Assembly: GCA_007129135.1 (NCBI GenBank) | Contig: SKWB01000279.1 | Coordinates: forward strand, 1 to 29,317 | From: Halococcaceae archaeon | GTDB taxonomy: Archaea; Halobacteriota; Halobacteria; Halobacteriales; Halalkalicoccaceae | Length of the DNA stretch: 29,317 nucleotides | Direction of reading: 5' to 3' | Shown: in pieces, positions 6,744-14,486 of the stretch | How positions within the stretch are numbered: the stretch's first letter is position 1 | Layout of the letters: the number at the start of each line of letters is the position of its first letter | Notes under the pieces: generated by a model | What the model was told of the DNA's origin: nothing | The model's input: the letters and a program-made list of their open reading frames with translations, nothing else | Databases searched by the model: none | Position numbers and translations under genes: made by a program

Positions 6744-8372
6744 TCACTCCAGGTAGCCGAGATCCGCGAGGCGCTCTTCGACGGCCTCGTCCTGTCGACC
6801 CGAGACCTCGCCGACCTCGTACTCCGGATAGGTCGTCGACCCGACGTCCTCGACCACCGGGAGCGAACGCCCGTCCATTCGGTCGCTGTACGGAACGCCG
6901 AGCGCGGACATGATCGTCGGGGCGACGTCGAAGAGGTGGGCGCCCGAGAGGTCAGCCGCCGCGTCTACCCCGTCACCGGCGGCGACGAACAGCCCGTCCA
7001 TCTTGTGGTTCCACGGCTCCGAGGGCGGTCCGAACCACTCGCCGAGGAGGTGTGCGGAGAGGAACTGTTCGAAGTCGTCGGGGACGGTGACGACGTCGAC
7101 AGCCTTCTCGGCGTAGGGGCCGTGGAAATACGTCTCCCGGGGGACGACCTCGCCGAAGACCGGATCGCCGTCCGGCGTCTCGACCGAACTCAGCGCACGG
7201 ATCAGCTCCTCTCTCGTCTCCTCGTACTCCTCATCGGGAACGACGCCGTCCGGCTCCCGGCCCTCGAGGTTGATCCGCACCCCGAGTTCCGTCCGTGCGC
7301 GCATGTACGCGCGCGAGTGGGGGAAATCGACCTGTTCGCTCGTCGTCCGGGTGATATCCGAGGGGGCGTACCGACGGGCGACGGAGTCCAGACCGACGTG
7401 TTCGAGCACCCGAACCAGTTTCCCGGGGGTGAGTCCGACCGCCGCCGCCTTCGCGGCCAGTCGCTCGACGCGGCTCGGTTCCCAGGTCGTCTCGTCGTTG
7501 CCACCCTGGAGCTGGTCCCTGATCGGGTTCCACGACGGCATCCCCTTCCCGCCGGTCGTGGCCTCGACGAACCCCTCCTCTCGGAGGAACTCGTTCACGC
7601 GGAACTCGTAGTTCTCGTACGGCCCGATCCCGTGGTCGCTCGCGACGAAGACGGTCTTCGGATCGCACTGCTCGAGGATCTCCCCGATCTGGTCGTCGGT
7701 CGCCTCGTAGATCCGCCGTACCTTCTCCGGGTCGCCGTCGAACTCGTGGAAGACGGTGTCGGTCTTCTGGAACTGGACGAAGCCGAACTCGGGAGAGAAC
7801 CGATCGGCGAGGTAGCGGAACGCCTCCCCGCGCATCCGGGCGAGTTCGCAGTACTCGTCCATCTTCTCCTCGTCGGTGAGCGAGTCGTCCCCGCGGCTGT
7901 AGTTGGGGTAGACGCGGTACTCCCCGATCGCCTCGTTGATCTCCGAGAGCAGTCCCTCCGGGTGGCAGGTCGGGTCCTCGGGACCGATGAACCCCGGGAC
8001 GACCGCGCCGTCGATATCGTCGGTCGGGAAGGTGACGGGGACGTTGACGACCACGCTCGACAGACCCTCGTCCGAGAGGAACCGCCAGAGTGCGTGCTCT
8101 CGGACGTGGTTCGCGGTGACGACCTCCCAGTCGTAGCCCTCGTAGTCGACGAAGCCGTAGACGCCGTGTTTTCCGGGGTTCACGCCGGTGTACATCGAGG
8201 GCCAGGCGCTCGGGGTCCAGGGCGGGATCTGTGACTGGAGGGGCCCCGAGACGCCACGGTTCATCAGTCCCCGGAGGTTGGGGATGCTCTCCGTCTCGTC
8301 GAGTCGGTCGAAGACGCTCTCGCAGGCGGCGTCGATACCGATCAGGAGCACGTCCATGCGGTCGTCGCTCAT
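6744..8372 (-). CDS. Alkaline-phosphatase superfamily phosphodiesterase/phosphotransferase
   Basis: A 542-residue protein of the type I phosphodiesterase/nucleotide pyrophosphatase group. Metal and catalytic residues are visible: D14 in LLIGIDA, the nucleophile T53 in PPWTPSAWPSMYTG, D205 and H209 in KTDTVFHEFD, and D246-H247 in ASDHGIG; a later histidine is expected around WNHKMDGLF. No signal peptide or membrane segment is seen, so it probably acts in the cytosol. Haloarchaea carry several paralogues near surface-glycan genes; the substrate is unknown and could be a nucleotide- or lipid-linked sugar phosphate. A GTG start at 8393 is possible, but the ATG at 8372 lies 11 bases after GGAGGT, so it is preferred. 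Confidence 0.88.
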   Translation of the reverse strand: MSDDRMDVLLIGIDAACESVFDRLDETESIPNLRGLMNRGVSGPLQSQIPPWTPSAWPSMYTGVNPGKHGVYGFVDYEGYDWEVVTANHVREHALWRFLSDEGLSSVVVNVPVTFPTDDIDGAVVPGFIGPEDPTCHPEGLLSEINEAIGEYRVYPNYSRGDDSLTDEEKMDEYCELARMRGEAFRYLADRFSPEFGFVQFQKTDTVFHEFDGDPEKVRRIYEATDDQIGEILEQCDPKTVFVASDHGIGPYENYEFRVNEFLREEGFVEATTGGKGMPSWNPIRDQLQGGNDETTWEPSRVERLAAKAAAVGLTPGKLVRVLEHVGLDSVARRYAPSDITRTTSEQVDFPHSRAYMRARTELGVRINLEGREPDGVVPDEEYEETREELIRALSSVETPDGDPVFGEVVPRETYFHGPYAEKAVDVVTVPDDFEQFLSAHLLGEWFGPPSEPWNHKMDGLFVAAGDGVDAAADLSGAHLFDVAPTIMSALGVPYSDRMDGRSLPVVEDVGSTTYPEYEVGEVSGRQDEAVEERLADLGYLE

Positions 8373-8505
8373 CGCGGTGCGGGACCTCCCCACACCACAC
8401 CGGGTGCATCCGGCGGTGTCGCACGCTCGTGCGTGGCGGTCAGGTATGTCATACTCGTCGGGTAGTCAGCCTGGGAGTTTTATTATGGCTCAGTTAACGT
8501 GTTTA

Positions 8506-8525
8506 GCCGGTCTAAAACTACCGGC
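8506..8525 (-). terminator. Hairpin after the mini zinc-finger gene
   Basis: GCCGGT (8506-8511) and ACCGGC (8520-8525) form a 6-bp stem with an 8-base loop just past the stop codon of the minus-strand gene ending at 8531. No long T run follows, so the termination role is tentative. Confidence 0.3.
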
Positions 8526-8530
8526 GAACT

Positions 8531-8683
8531 CTACCGGGAGAAGACGTGTTCTCGGTGTCTGTGCCGGGAGAGCCACCGAACCATCCCGTAGACGTCGTCG
8601 ACGGGCGCGCTCGCTTCGCAGAGCTGACACTCCGCGACGAGCACCTCGTCGACCGACTGCGGGGAGAGCGTTCGGTTCGTCAT
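8531..8683 (-). CDS. 50-residue putative zinc-finger protein
   Basis: A small protein beginning MTNRTLSPQSVDEVLVAECQ. It has C19-x2-C22 and a histidine cluster H41, H43, H46 (RHRHREH), giving a C2H2-like spacing that could bind one zinc ion. Haloarchaea encode many such mini zinc-finger proteins. Its ATG shares one base with the TGA of the upstream beta-helix/M14 gene (TGATG), so translation is probably coupled, even though that protein is exported and this one has no signal. The longer frame reaching 9229 is arginine-rich and shadows the real gene, so the short start is used. Confidence 0.65.
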   Translation of the reverse strand: MTNRTLSPQSVDEVLVAECQLCEASAPVDDVYGMVRWLSRHRHREHVFSR

Positions 8684-10728
8684 CAGAGGTGCTCCTCGAC
8701 GGTGCCCGGGAGGTCGTGACCCGCGAGGCTGAGCGCGTTCGCGGTGCTCGCGAGCTGCCACTCGCGTTTCGTCGCCGAGCCCGCGGCGGGCCAGGCGGTC
8801 TCCATGATGTAGCCGGCGATACCGGCGTCGGCGGTCGCCTTGTGGACGAGCATCGGGTTCGAGCCGTCGAGCGTGTTGCCGACCAGGTAGCGGTCGTCGC
8901 CCGAGAAGCCGAACTTGGAGTTGACCCGGTTGACGATCCTGCGTGCGTACGAGCGGGCAGGCCCCGAGTCGGTCGGGAAGACCGCCTGGCCGACCCCGCT
9001 TGGGGTTCCCTGGTAGTAGCCGCGGGAGCTGTGGAGGTCGATCAGCCAGTCGGGGTCGTGGCGTTCGACGACGTCCTCCCAGATCGCACGCGCGATGTCG
9101 TTGTTGAGCGAGTCGTCGCCCACGAAGAACCGCCGGTTCAGGTCGTAGCCCATCCCGCGGCGGTCGGCGTCGATCGCCCGGACGAACGCCCGGGGGAGAA
9201 CCACGAGCGTTCCGGAGTCGACGGTCCACTGGTCGGCGACGACGTCGGCGGCCATCCAGCCGCTCGTCTCGTCGCCGTGGATCCCGCCGACGACGAGCGT
9301 CGTCGGGCCGTCGGTACCGGACTCTTTGACGTAGACGGTCGTCTCGTCGTCGGTGCCCTCGAGGATACGGTAGCTGCCGTCGGAGGAGCCTCCCCCGACG
9401 GCCTCCTTAAAATGCCACTCGTCCCCCATCCAGACGGCGATCCCGTTGGACTCGTCGATCCCCATATCGCCGTCGTGCTTCCCGTCGATCTCGGAGAGGT
9501 CCGTCGGACGGATCACGCCGCCGGAGCGGGTCCGTTCACCCCGGTCCTGGACCCAGAACGGGCCGGCGCTGTCCTCTCCACCGACCGGGTGGTGACTCGC
9601 CTCGCAGACGTCGTTGTCGAGCGCGTGAGGGCCCTGGACCGAGATGAAGCCGTCCTGGTGGAACCGGTACGCACAGTTTCGAACGGTCGTCGTCCGGGCG
9701 TTGTGGAGCGTGATCTGGCGTCGGACCTGGTCGTGGTCGGTCTGGGTCTGGTTGCGCGAGCCGCCCATCAGGTTGCCGTTGAAGTAACAGCCCTCGATGA
9801 GCGCTCCGAGCGCACCGGCGACGTAGATCTGCGTCGGGTGGTTCGGGTCCTCGATCCCGTTCGACTCGATGTACGCGTCGCGGACGACGATCGCGCCGTC
9901 ACGAGCGATGCGGATCCCGTAGCCGCTGTTCTGCTGGACGGTCCCGCTGTTCCAGACCGTCGAGTAGCCGCTGAGCATGACGCCCGGGTGGGTACCGTTG
10001 TAGCCGTTCCACGTCGAGTTACAGCGAACGAACATCGCACCGTGTGCGTTCGCCGAGCGGTTGATTCGGAAGCCGGTGCCGCCACAGCTCCACGCCTCAC
10101 ACTTGTTGAACATGAGGCCGTGGCTGCTGCCGACGTTGTCGTTGGTGGCGACGAGCCAGCCGTGACTGGACGCGCCGAAGACCTTGACGTTCTCGAAGTA
10201 GGCGTTCGGGGCGCCGAGGATCAGCACGCCGACGTCGCCGCCGACGACGCGCAGGTTCGCCAGGTACGGGCTGTTCCGGTAGTCGGACGCCCCGACGCCG
10301 ACACAGCGGATCACCTCGCTGCTCGCGTCGCCGGCGTCGATGACGCTACCGGAAGGGTCGCCGCCGACGAGCGAGACCTCCTTCTCGTCCCTGTCGAGGA
10401 CGATCGGGAACTCCTCGCCCGCCTGCGATGCACTGTAGCTCGAGTGGACGACGATGACGTCGCCGTCGTCGGCCTCGTTCCACGCCTCGGCGATCGTGTC
10501 GAAGCCGGGTTGGCCGACGACCAGTCGTTCGCCGAGTCGGAGTTCGTCCGAGGAGACAGTGAAGCTGTCCTGTGAGGCGGCCATCGACTGGAGTTCGTCG
10601 TCGTCCGTCGAAGCCTGTGCGGTGCCCATCGATCCGACGATGCCGGACGCTCCGGCAGCTTTCATGAAGGTTCGCCTGGAGTAGTCGGCGTGCGGTTCGT
10701 CCGTGTTCGGGAGGTTAGTATCGGTCAC
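8683..10728 (-). CDS. Tat-exported beta-helix protein fused to an M14/AstE-like metallohydrolase
   Basis: A 681-residue protein from the GTG at 10728. The Tat signal is SRRTFMKAAG (residues 17-26) with a cleavage region near AQA-STDDD. Residues ~60-380 are rich in Gly, Asn, Val and Asp with short strand repeats (YFENVKVFGASSHGW, TTTVRNCAYRFHQDG) typical of a right-handed parallel beta-helix of the pectate-lyase type. Residues ~465-680 match zinc carboxypeptidases of the M14 family, AstE/aspartoacylase branch: H484 and E487 in GGIHGDE, an Arg in DLNRRF near 531, H566 in IDLHSS and E643 in METAWP. It probably hydrolyses an amide or ester on an extracellular polymer. Frames upstream of the GTG are open, but a TATA box at 10762-10770 leaves only a ~12-base leader, supporting this start. 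It is coupled to the small zinc-finger gene downstream. Confidence 0.85.
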   Translation of the reverse strand: MTDTNLPNTDEPHADYSRRTFMKAAGASGIVGSMGTAQASTDDDELQSMAASQDSFTVSSDELRLGERLVVGQPGFDTIAEAWNEADDGDVIVVHSSYSASQAGEEFPIVLDRDEKEVSLVGGDPSGSVIDAGDASSEVIRCVGVGASDYRNSPYLANLRVVGGDVGVLILGAPNAYFENVKVFGASSHGWLVATNDNVGSSHGLMFNKCEAWSCGGTGFRINRSANAHGAMFVRCNSTWNGYNGTHPGVMLSGYSTVWNSGTVQQNSGYGIRIARDGAIVVRDAYIESNGIEDPNHPTQIYVAGALGALIEGCYFNGNLMGGSRNQTQTDHDQVRRQITLHNARTTTVRNCAYRFHQDGFISVQGPHALDNDVCEASHHPVGGEDSAGPFWVQDRGERTRSGGVIRPTDLSEIDGKHDGDMGIDESNGIAVWMGDEWHFKEAVGGGSSDGSYRILEGTDDETTVYVKESGTDGPTTLVVGGIHGDETSGWMAADVVADQWTVDSGTLVVLPRAFVRAIDADRRGMGYDLNRRFFVGDDSLNNDIARAIWEDVVERHDPDWLIDLHSSRGYYQGTPSGVGQAVFPTDSGPARSYARRIVNRVNSKFGFSGDDRYLVGNTLDGSNPMLVHKATADAGIAGYIMETAWPAAGSATKREWQLASTANALSLAGHDLPGTVEEHL

Positions 10729-10761
10729 GATATCCCACGCAATCGGAAAATTCTCTCTATC

Positions 10762-10770
10762 GTATAAGTT
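10762..10770 (-). promoter_or_regulatory. TATA box for the beta-helix/M14 gene
   Basis: On the minus strand, ACTTATACG lies about 35-42 bp before the GTG at 10728, placing the likely transcription start a dozen bases before translation. The same 9-mer (as CGTATAAGT) appears again as the plus-strand TATA box at about 10898-10906. Confidence 0.5.
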
Positions 10771-10897
10771 CGAGGAGAGCGAACGGTTAGGCGATCGGTT
10801 ACGTTCGGGTGACCCGGGCACCGAATCTCCCGTGTGGTGGGGTGACAGGCGTCGAGACGAACGGCACCGAAAGCGCCCGACGGGTCAGGTTAGCGAG

Positions 10898-10906
10898 CGT
10901 ATAAGT
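10898..10906 (+). promoter_or_regulatory. TATA box for the first exported deacetylase gene
   Basis: CGTATAAGT lies about 32-40 bp before the ATG at 10938, so transcription should start only about ten bases before translation. Confidence 0.5.
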
Positions 10907-10937
10907 AAGAGTCAACGGAGAGAACGACCGGTGAACA

Positions 10938-12218
10938 ATGAACGCTCAGAGAAGAGGCGCGAACTCGACCCGCCGCACCTTCATGAAGGCGGCCGGCGCG
11001 GGTGCGACAGCGGTCGGAGCCTCGGCCCTCCTCCCCGGTTCGGCGGCGGCGGACGACGACGATGACGACTACGACGGACTGCTCGTCTTCATCTACGACG
11101 ACAGCCCGGCCGAGGACTACTCGAAGACCTACCGCGTCCACCGCGAGTACGACGTACCCGGCGTCATCGGGGCCTGTCCCGGCCTGATGGAGCAGGGGAC
11201 GAGCGACTGGCTACTCCCCGGCCACGCGCAAGCGATGCACCAGGACGGCTGGGAGTTCATGTCCCACACGCTGATCCACCGCGACCTCGGCGAGGTGGCG
11301 GTACTCGACGACGTCGAGGCGGGTGAGACCGAGATCCCCGTCCAGTCGAACCTCGCCGGCCGGTTCGAGGGCGACCCGATCGTCTTCATCGACGGCGACC
11401 GCGAGGTCGAGGCGACCGTCGCCGGACGCCGCGAGGGGAGCGAGGAGGTCGACGAGGACGACGACGTCGACGAGGAGGACCTCGAGGACGAGGAGGAAGC
11501 GGACGAGACCCGGTACCTCGTCCTCGAAGAGGGTCTCGAAGAGGACATCAGCTCCGACGCCGTGGTCCGCTACACCGACGAGTTCACGAGCGAGATCCTA
11601 GAGGAGTCCCAGGCGATGCTCGAGAGCTGGCTCTCGGACCAGGGCGGCGTCGTCAACGGCTACGTCCACACCTACGACCGGTACGAGGGCGTCCAGAACT
11701 TCGTCCCGGAGTTCTACGACTCGAACCCGAACGCGCAACCCGGCCGTGGCGGGCTCAACCCCGAACACGACCCCGACCCGCTCCAGCTCCACCGTGCGTA
11801 CTACCAGACCGACGCGATGGACGACGACGAGCTCCTGAGCTTCCTCGACAACGTCGCGTCGGAGCCGGACTTCGGTATCCTGGCCGCACACAGTCACTTC
11901 GACTCGCTGCCCGAGGAGCGTATCGAGTTCGCGATCGAGGCGGCGCTCGAACGGAACATCAAGATCGTCACGATGCAGGAGGCGCTGCACCACCTCGGCG
12001 TCATGGAGGTCCAGGACGAGCAGATCGCCGCGAGGATGGAGGAGGACGACTCCGAGGGGGACGACGGCGGAGACTCGGACGAGGACGACGACGCTGGAGC
12101 GGACGACGGAGGGGCGGACGACGAGGGGACGGACGACGGCGAGGCCGCGGCCGACGGGGACTCCGAGGGCTTTTTCGACCGGATCATGGCGTTCCTCCGG
12201 TCGCTGTTCGGCCGGTAG
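10938..12218 (+). CDS. Tat-exported NodB-type polysaccharide deacetylase with inserted module and conserved C-terminal tail
   Basis: A 426-residue exported protein. The Tat signal is RRTFMKAAG (12-20), followed by a hydrophobic stretch and SAAADD cleavage region. The NodB fold starts at LLVFIYDDSP (Y53-D54-D55) with a metal-site motif SHTLIH (109-114). Residues ~122-215 interrupt the fold with a beta module (EAGETEIPVQSNL...RFEGDPIVF...ATVAG...YLVLEEGL) that contains its own acidic run at 168-191. Later NodB elements include HTYDRY and AAHSHFDS. After ~360 comes an acidic Gly/Asp/Glu linker, then GFFDRIMAFLRSLFGR. It probably removes acetyl groups from an extracellular glycan, though the substrate is unknown. 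A paralogue lies at 27027. The extra acidic residues within the insert are missing from that paralogue. Confidence 0.87.
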   Translation: MNAQRRGANSTRRTFMKAAGAGATAVGASALLPGSAAADDDDDDYDGLLVFIYDDSPAEDYSKTYRVHREYDVPGVIGACPGLMEQGTSDWLLPGHAQAMHQDGWEFMSHTLIHRDLGEVAVLDDVEAGETEIPVQSNLAGRFEGDPIVFIDGDREVEATVAGRREGSEEVDEDDDVDEEDLEDEEEADETRYLVLEEGLEEDISSDAVVRYTDEFTSEILEESQAMLESWLSDQGGVVNGYVHTYDRYEGVQNFVPEFYDSNPNAQPGRGGLNPEHDPDPLQLHRAYYQTDAMDDDELLSFLDNVASEPDFGILAAHSHFDSLPEERIEFAIEAALERNIKIVTMQEALHHLGVMEVQDEQIAARMEEDDSEGDDGGDSDEDDDAGADDGGADDEGTDDGEAAADGDSEGFFDRIMAFLRSLFGR

Positions 12219-12261
12219 CCCTCGGCGACGACGGACTCGACGAAATAAACGGCCCGTTACC

Positions 12262-12271
12262 TCTCTTTTTT
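12262..12271 (+). terminator. T-rich terminator after the first exported deacetylase
   Basis: A pyrimidine run ending in six T (TCTCTTTTTT, about 12262-12271) lies ~45 bp after the stop codon. Archaeal RNA polymerase terminates at such T tracts without needing a hairpin. Confidence 0.45.
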
Positions 12272-12284
12272 GAGCTTTGTTCGA

Positions 12285-12291
12285 GTATAAG
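12285..12291 (+). promoter_or_regulatory. TATA box for the HxlR-receiver gene
   Basis: GTATAAG, about 32-38 bp before the GTG at 12323, gives a leader of about ten bases and supports that start codon. Confidence 0.5.
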
Positions 12292-12322
12292 CAAAGCATA
12301 ATACCCCGTAGACGCAACGGCC

Positions 12323-13219
12323 GTGCAACGGAGAAAGAACGTGACCAGTGATCCCGACCGAGCGCGACGCGTCGTCGAGACCGTCGACCTCATCTCGAAG
12401 AAGTGGCATCCCGTGATCATCCAGCGGCTCATGACCGAGGGACCACAGGGGTTCAACGCGCTGAAGGGGTCGGTCGACGGGATCTCGGCGAAGGTACTGA
12501 CCGATAGTCTGGACGACCTGACCGAGAACGACCTCGTCGAGCGGACGGTGATAAGCGAGTCGCCGCTCCGCGTCGAGTACGCGCTGACCGACCACGGGCG
12601 CGCGCTCCAGACGGCGATGGAGGCGCTGGCCGAGTGGGGAGAGGAGTACCTCGACCCCGACCCCGATCCGACCGTGCTCGTCGTCGACGACGACCCGCGT
12701 CTCGCCTCGATGCACGCCGGCTGGCTCGAGGAGGAGTTCACCGTCGAACGGGCGTACGACGGCGAGGAGGCGTTCAAGGCGCTCTCCGAGGACGTCGACG
12801 TCCTCCTTATCGACCGTCGGATGCCGGGGATGGGCGGCGAGGAGGTCGTCGAACGGATCGACGAGTGGGGACTCGACTGTCGCGTCGTGATGCTCTCGGC
12901 GGTCGAACCGGACTTCGACATCATCGGGATGGGCATCGACGCCTACCTCGTGAAGCCGGCGGTGAAAGAGGAGCTCGTCGAGGCGGTCACCGAGGTGCTC
13001 GCGCGCTCGGCCCACGAGGACGAGGTCCAGGAGTACCTCGGCCTGTCCGCGAAGCGGGCGCTGTTGCGCGCGCGAAAGGGAGAGGCCGAACTCGCCGCGA
13101 GCGAGGAGTACAGACGCCTCGAAGACCGGATCGAGAGCCTCGAGGGGACGCTCTCGGATCCGACCGACGAGGCGGCCGCCGACGAACGGATCAGAACGAT
13201 AGTGGGTGAGGAGCCGTGA
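12323..13219 (+). CDS. HxlR-type winged helix fused to receiver and HalX domains
   Basis: A 298-residue response regulator with a DNA-binding domain at its N-terminus. Residues ~17-110 are an HxlR-like winged helix (ISKKWHPVIIQRLMTEGPQGFNALK, ISAKVLTDSLDDLTENDLV, RVEYALTDHGRAL). Residues ~117-228 are a receiver: acidic pair in VVDDDPR, phosphoacceptor D164 in LLIDRRMPGMGG, and K211 in YLVKPA. Residues ~233-278 (DEVQEYLGLSAKRALLRARKGE...) resemble the HalX domain found after haloarchaeal receivers. Receiver-HalX pairs are common; the HxlR head is the unusual part. It starts with GTG. A histidine kinase gene begins 40 bp downstream, a likely partner. Targets may be the flanking exported-protein genes, which is inference. 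Confidence 0.88.
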   Translation: MQRRKNVTSDPDRARRVVETVDLISKKWHPVIIQRLMTEGPQGFNALKGSVDGISAKVLTDSLDDLTENDLVERTVISESPLRVEYALTDHGRALQTAMEALAEWGEEYLDPDPDPTVLVVDDDPRLASMHAGWLEEEFTVERAYDGEEAFKALSEDVDVLLIDRRMPGMGGEEVVERIDEWGLDCRVVMLSAVEPDFDIIGMGIDAYLVKPAVKEELVEAVTEVLARSAHEDEVQEYLGLSAKRALLRARKGEAELAASEEYRRLEDRIESLEGTLSDPTDEAAADERIRTIVGEEP

Positions 13220-13259
13220 TCGCGACGGGGAACTGGACGGGCCAGTCGGGGGGAAGGCG

Positions 13260-14417
13260 ATGAGCGAATCGGCTGCGGACGACGGGACGCTGTCGATCCT
13301 CCTCGTCGAGGACAACCCGGGCGACGCGAGGCTGATCGAGGAGATGCTCGCCGAGGCGACCGAGCGACAGAACGGAACCGGCTACCCCGTCAGCGGGGAG
13401 GCGACGACGGTCGACCTGGTCCACGAGACGACGCTCTCGGACGGACGGTCCCGCCTCGCGACGTTCGACGCGGACGTGGTCCTCCTCGACCTCCGCCTGC
13501 CCGATAGTACGGATATGGAGACGATCGAGTCGATGCTGGAGACCGTCGAGGAGACGCCCGTGATCGTGCTGACGGGGATGCCCGAGAGCAGTCTCGGTGT
13601 CGATGCGATCGCCCACGGCGCACAGGACTACCTGGTGAAAGACGACCTGATCGGCGGGGGAGCCTCGGCGGAGATGCTGCTGCGCTCGATCTGGTACGCG
13701 ATCGAGCGCAAACGCACCGAGCGGGAGCTTCGCCAGCGAACGCGCGAGCTCGCGATCCTGAACCAGCTCACCCGACACGACATCAGAAACGACATCACGC
13801 TCGTCGTCGGCCGAGCGCGGGAGCTCTCGGAGCACGTCGAGCCGCGGGGCGAACGCTTGCTGGAGGAGATCGTCCAGTCGAGCAACCACATCCTGCAGCT
13901 CACCCGGACCGTCGGGGACGTCGTCGAGTCGGTCGTGGGCGACGAACGGGCGCTCTCGGCCGTCGATCTGGGGACGGTCATCGAGACCGAGGTGAAGAAG
14001 GCCGAACAGCTCTACGACGGCGTCGAGATCTCCCTCGTGAGCGACCTCCCGGAGATCGAGGTGCGAGCGAACGAACTCCTCTCGTCGGTCTTCGGCAACC
14101 TGCTCTCGAACGCGGTCTTCTACAACGACAAGGAGACGCCCACGATCGAGATCCGTATCGAAGAGACCGACGACCGGGTGACGGTGCGGGTCGCCGACAA
14201 CGGCCCCGGGATCCCCGCACAGCGACGGAAACGCATCTTCGAGGAGGGCGAGCAGGGGGCCGAGAGCACCGGGATGGGGATCGGACTCTCGCTCGTCGAC
14301 CGTCTCGTCACGCGGTACGATGGGGAGATCTGGATCGAGGCGAACGAGCCGGAGGGGTCGGTCTTCTGTGTCACGCTCCGCCGGGCGTCGCCGCCGGCGG
14401 ACCGTCCCTCCCGATAG
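13260..14417 (+). CDS. Receiver-histidine kinase hybrid
   Basis: A 385-residue soluble protein. Receiver at ~10-145: E17-D18 in LLVEDNPGD, phosphoacceptor D77 in VVLLDLRLPD, K127 in YLVKDDL. A short coiled link (RKRTERELRQRTREL) leads to a haloarchaeal HisKA-type box with H173 in LTRHDIRNDI. The HATPase domain follows: N box GNLLSNAVFYN, G1 ADNGPGIP, G2 STGMGIGLS. With no sensor or membrane domain, it probably passes on signals received by its own receiver, possibly from another kinase. It pairs with the HxlR-receiver gene just upstream. A GTG at 13206 in frame is possible, but the ATG at 13260 follows a purine-rich GGGGGAAGG and gives a normal receiver N-terminus, so it is preferred. Confidence 0.9.
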   Translation: MSESAADDGTLSILLVEDNPGDARLIEEMLAEATERQNGTGYPVSGEATTVDLVHETTLSDGRSRLATFDADVVLLDLRLPDSTDMETIESMLETVEETPVIVLTGMPESSLGVDAIAHGAQDYLVKDDLIGGGASAEMLLRSIWYAIERKRTERELRQRTRELAILNQLTRHDIRNDITLVVGRARELSEHVEPRGERLLEEIVQSSNHILQLTRTVGDVVESVVGDERALSAVDLGTVIETEVKKAEQLYDGVEISLVSDLPEIEVRANELLSSVFGNLLSNAVFYNDKETPTIEIRIEETDDRVTVRVADNGPGIPAQRRKRIFEEGEQGAESTGMGIGLSLVDRLVTRYDGEIWIEANEPEGSVFCVTLRRASPPADRPSR

Positions 14418-14486
14418 GTCGAGAGAGGAGGTTTACGGGGCCGATAGTAAAACCCGAGAGGAGCCGATGGTGTGTGAGATGTCGGT

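Noticed and set aside
8188..10575. 795-codon plus-strand frame
   Set aside because: Antisense of the phosphodiesterase and beta-helix/M14 genes. Its Arg/Val/Asp composition is the usual result of reading GC-rich haloarchaeal genes on the other strand, and no domain is seen.
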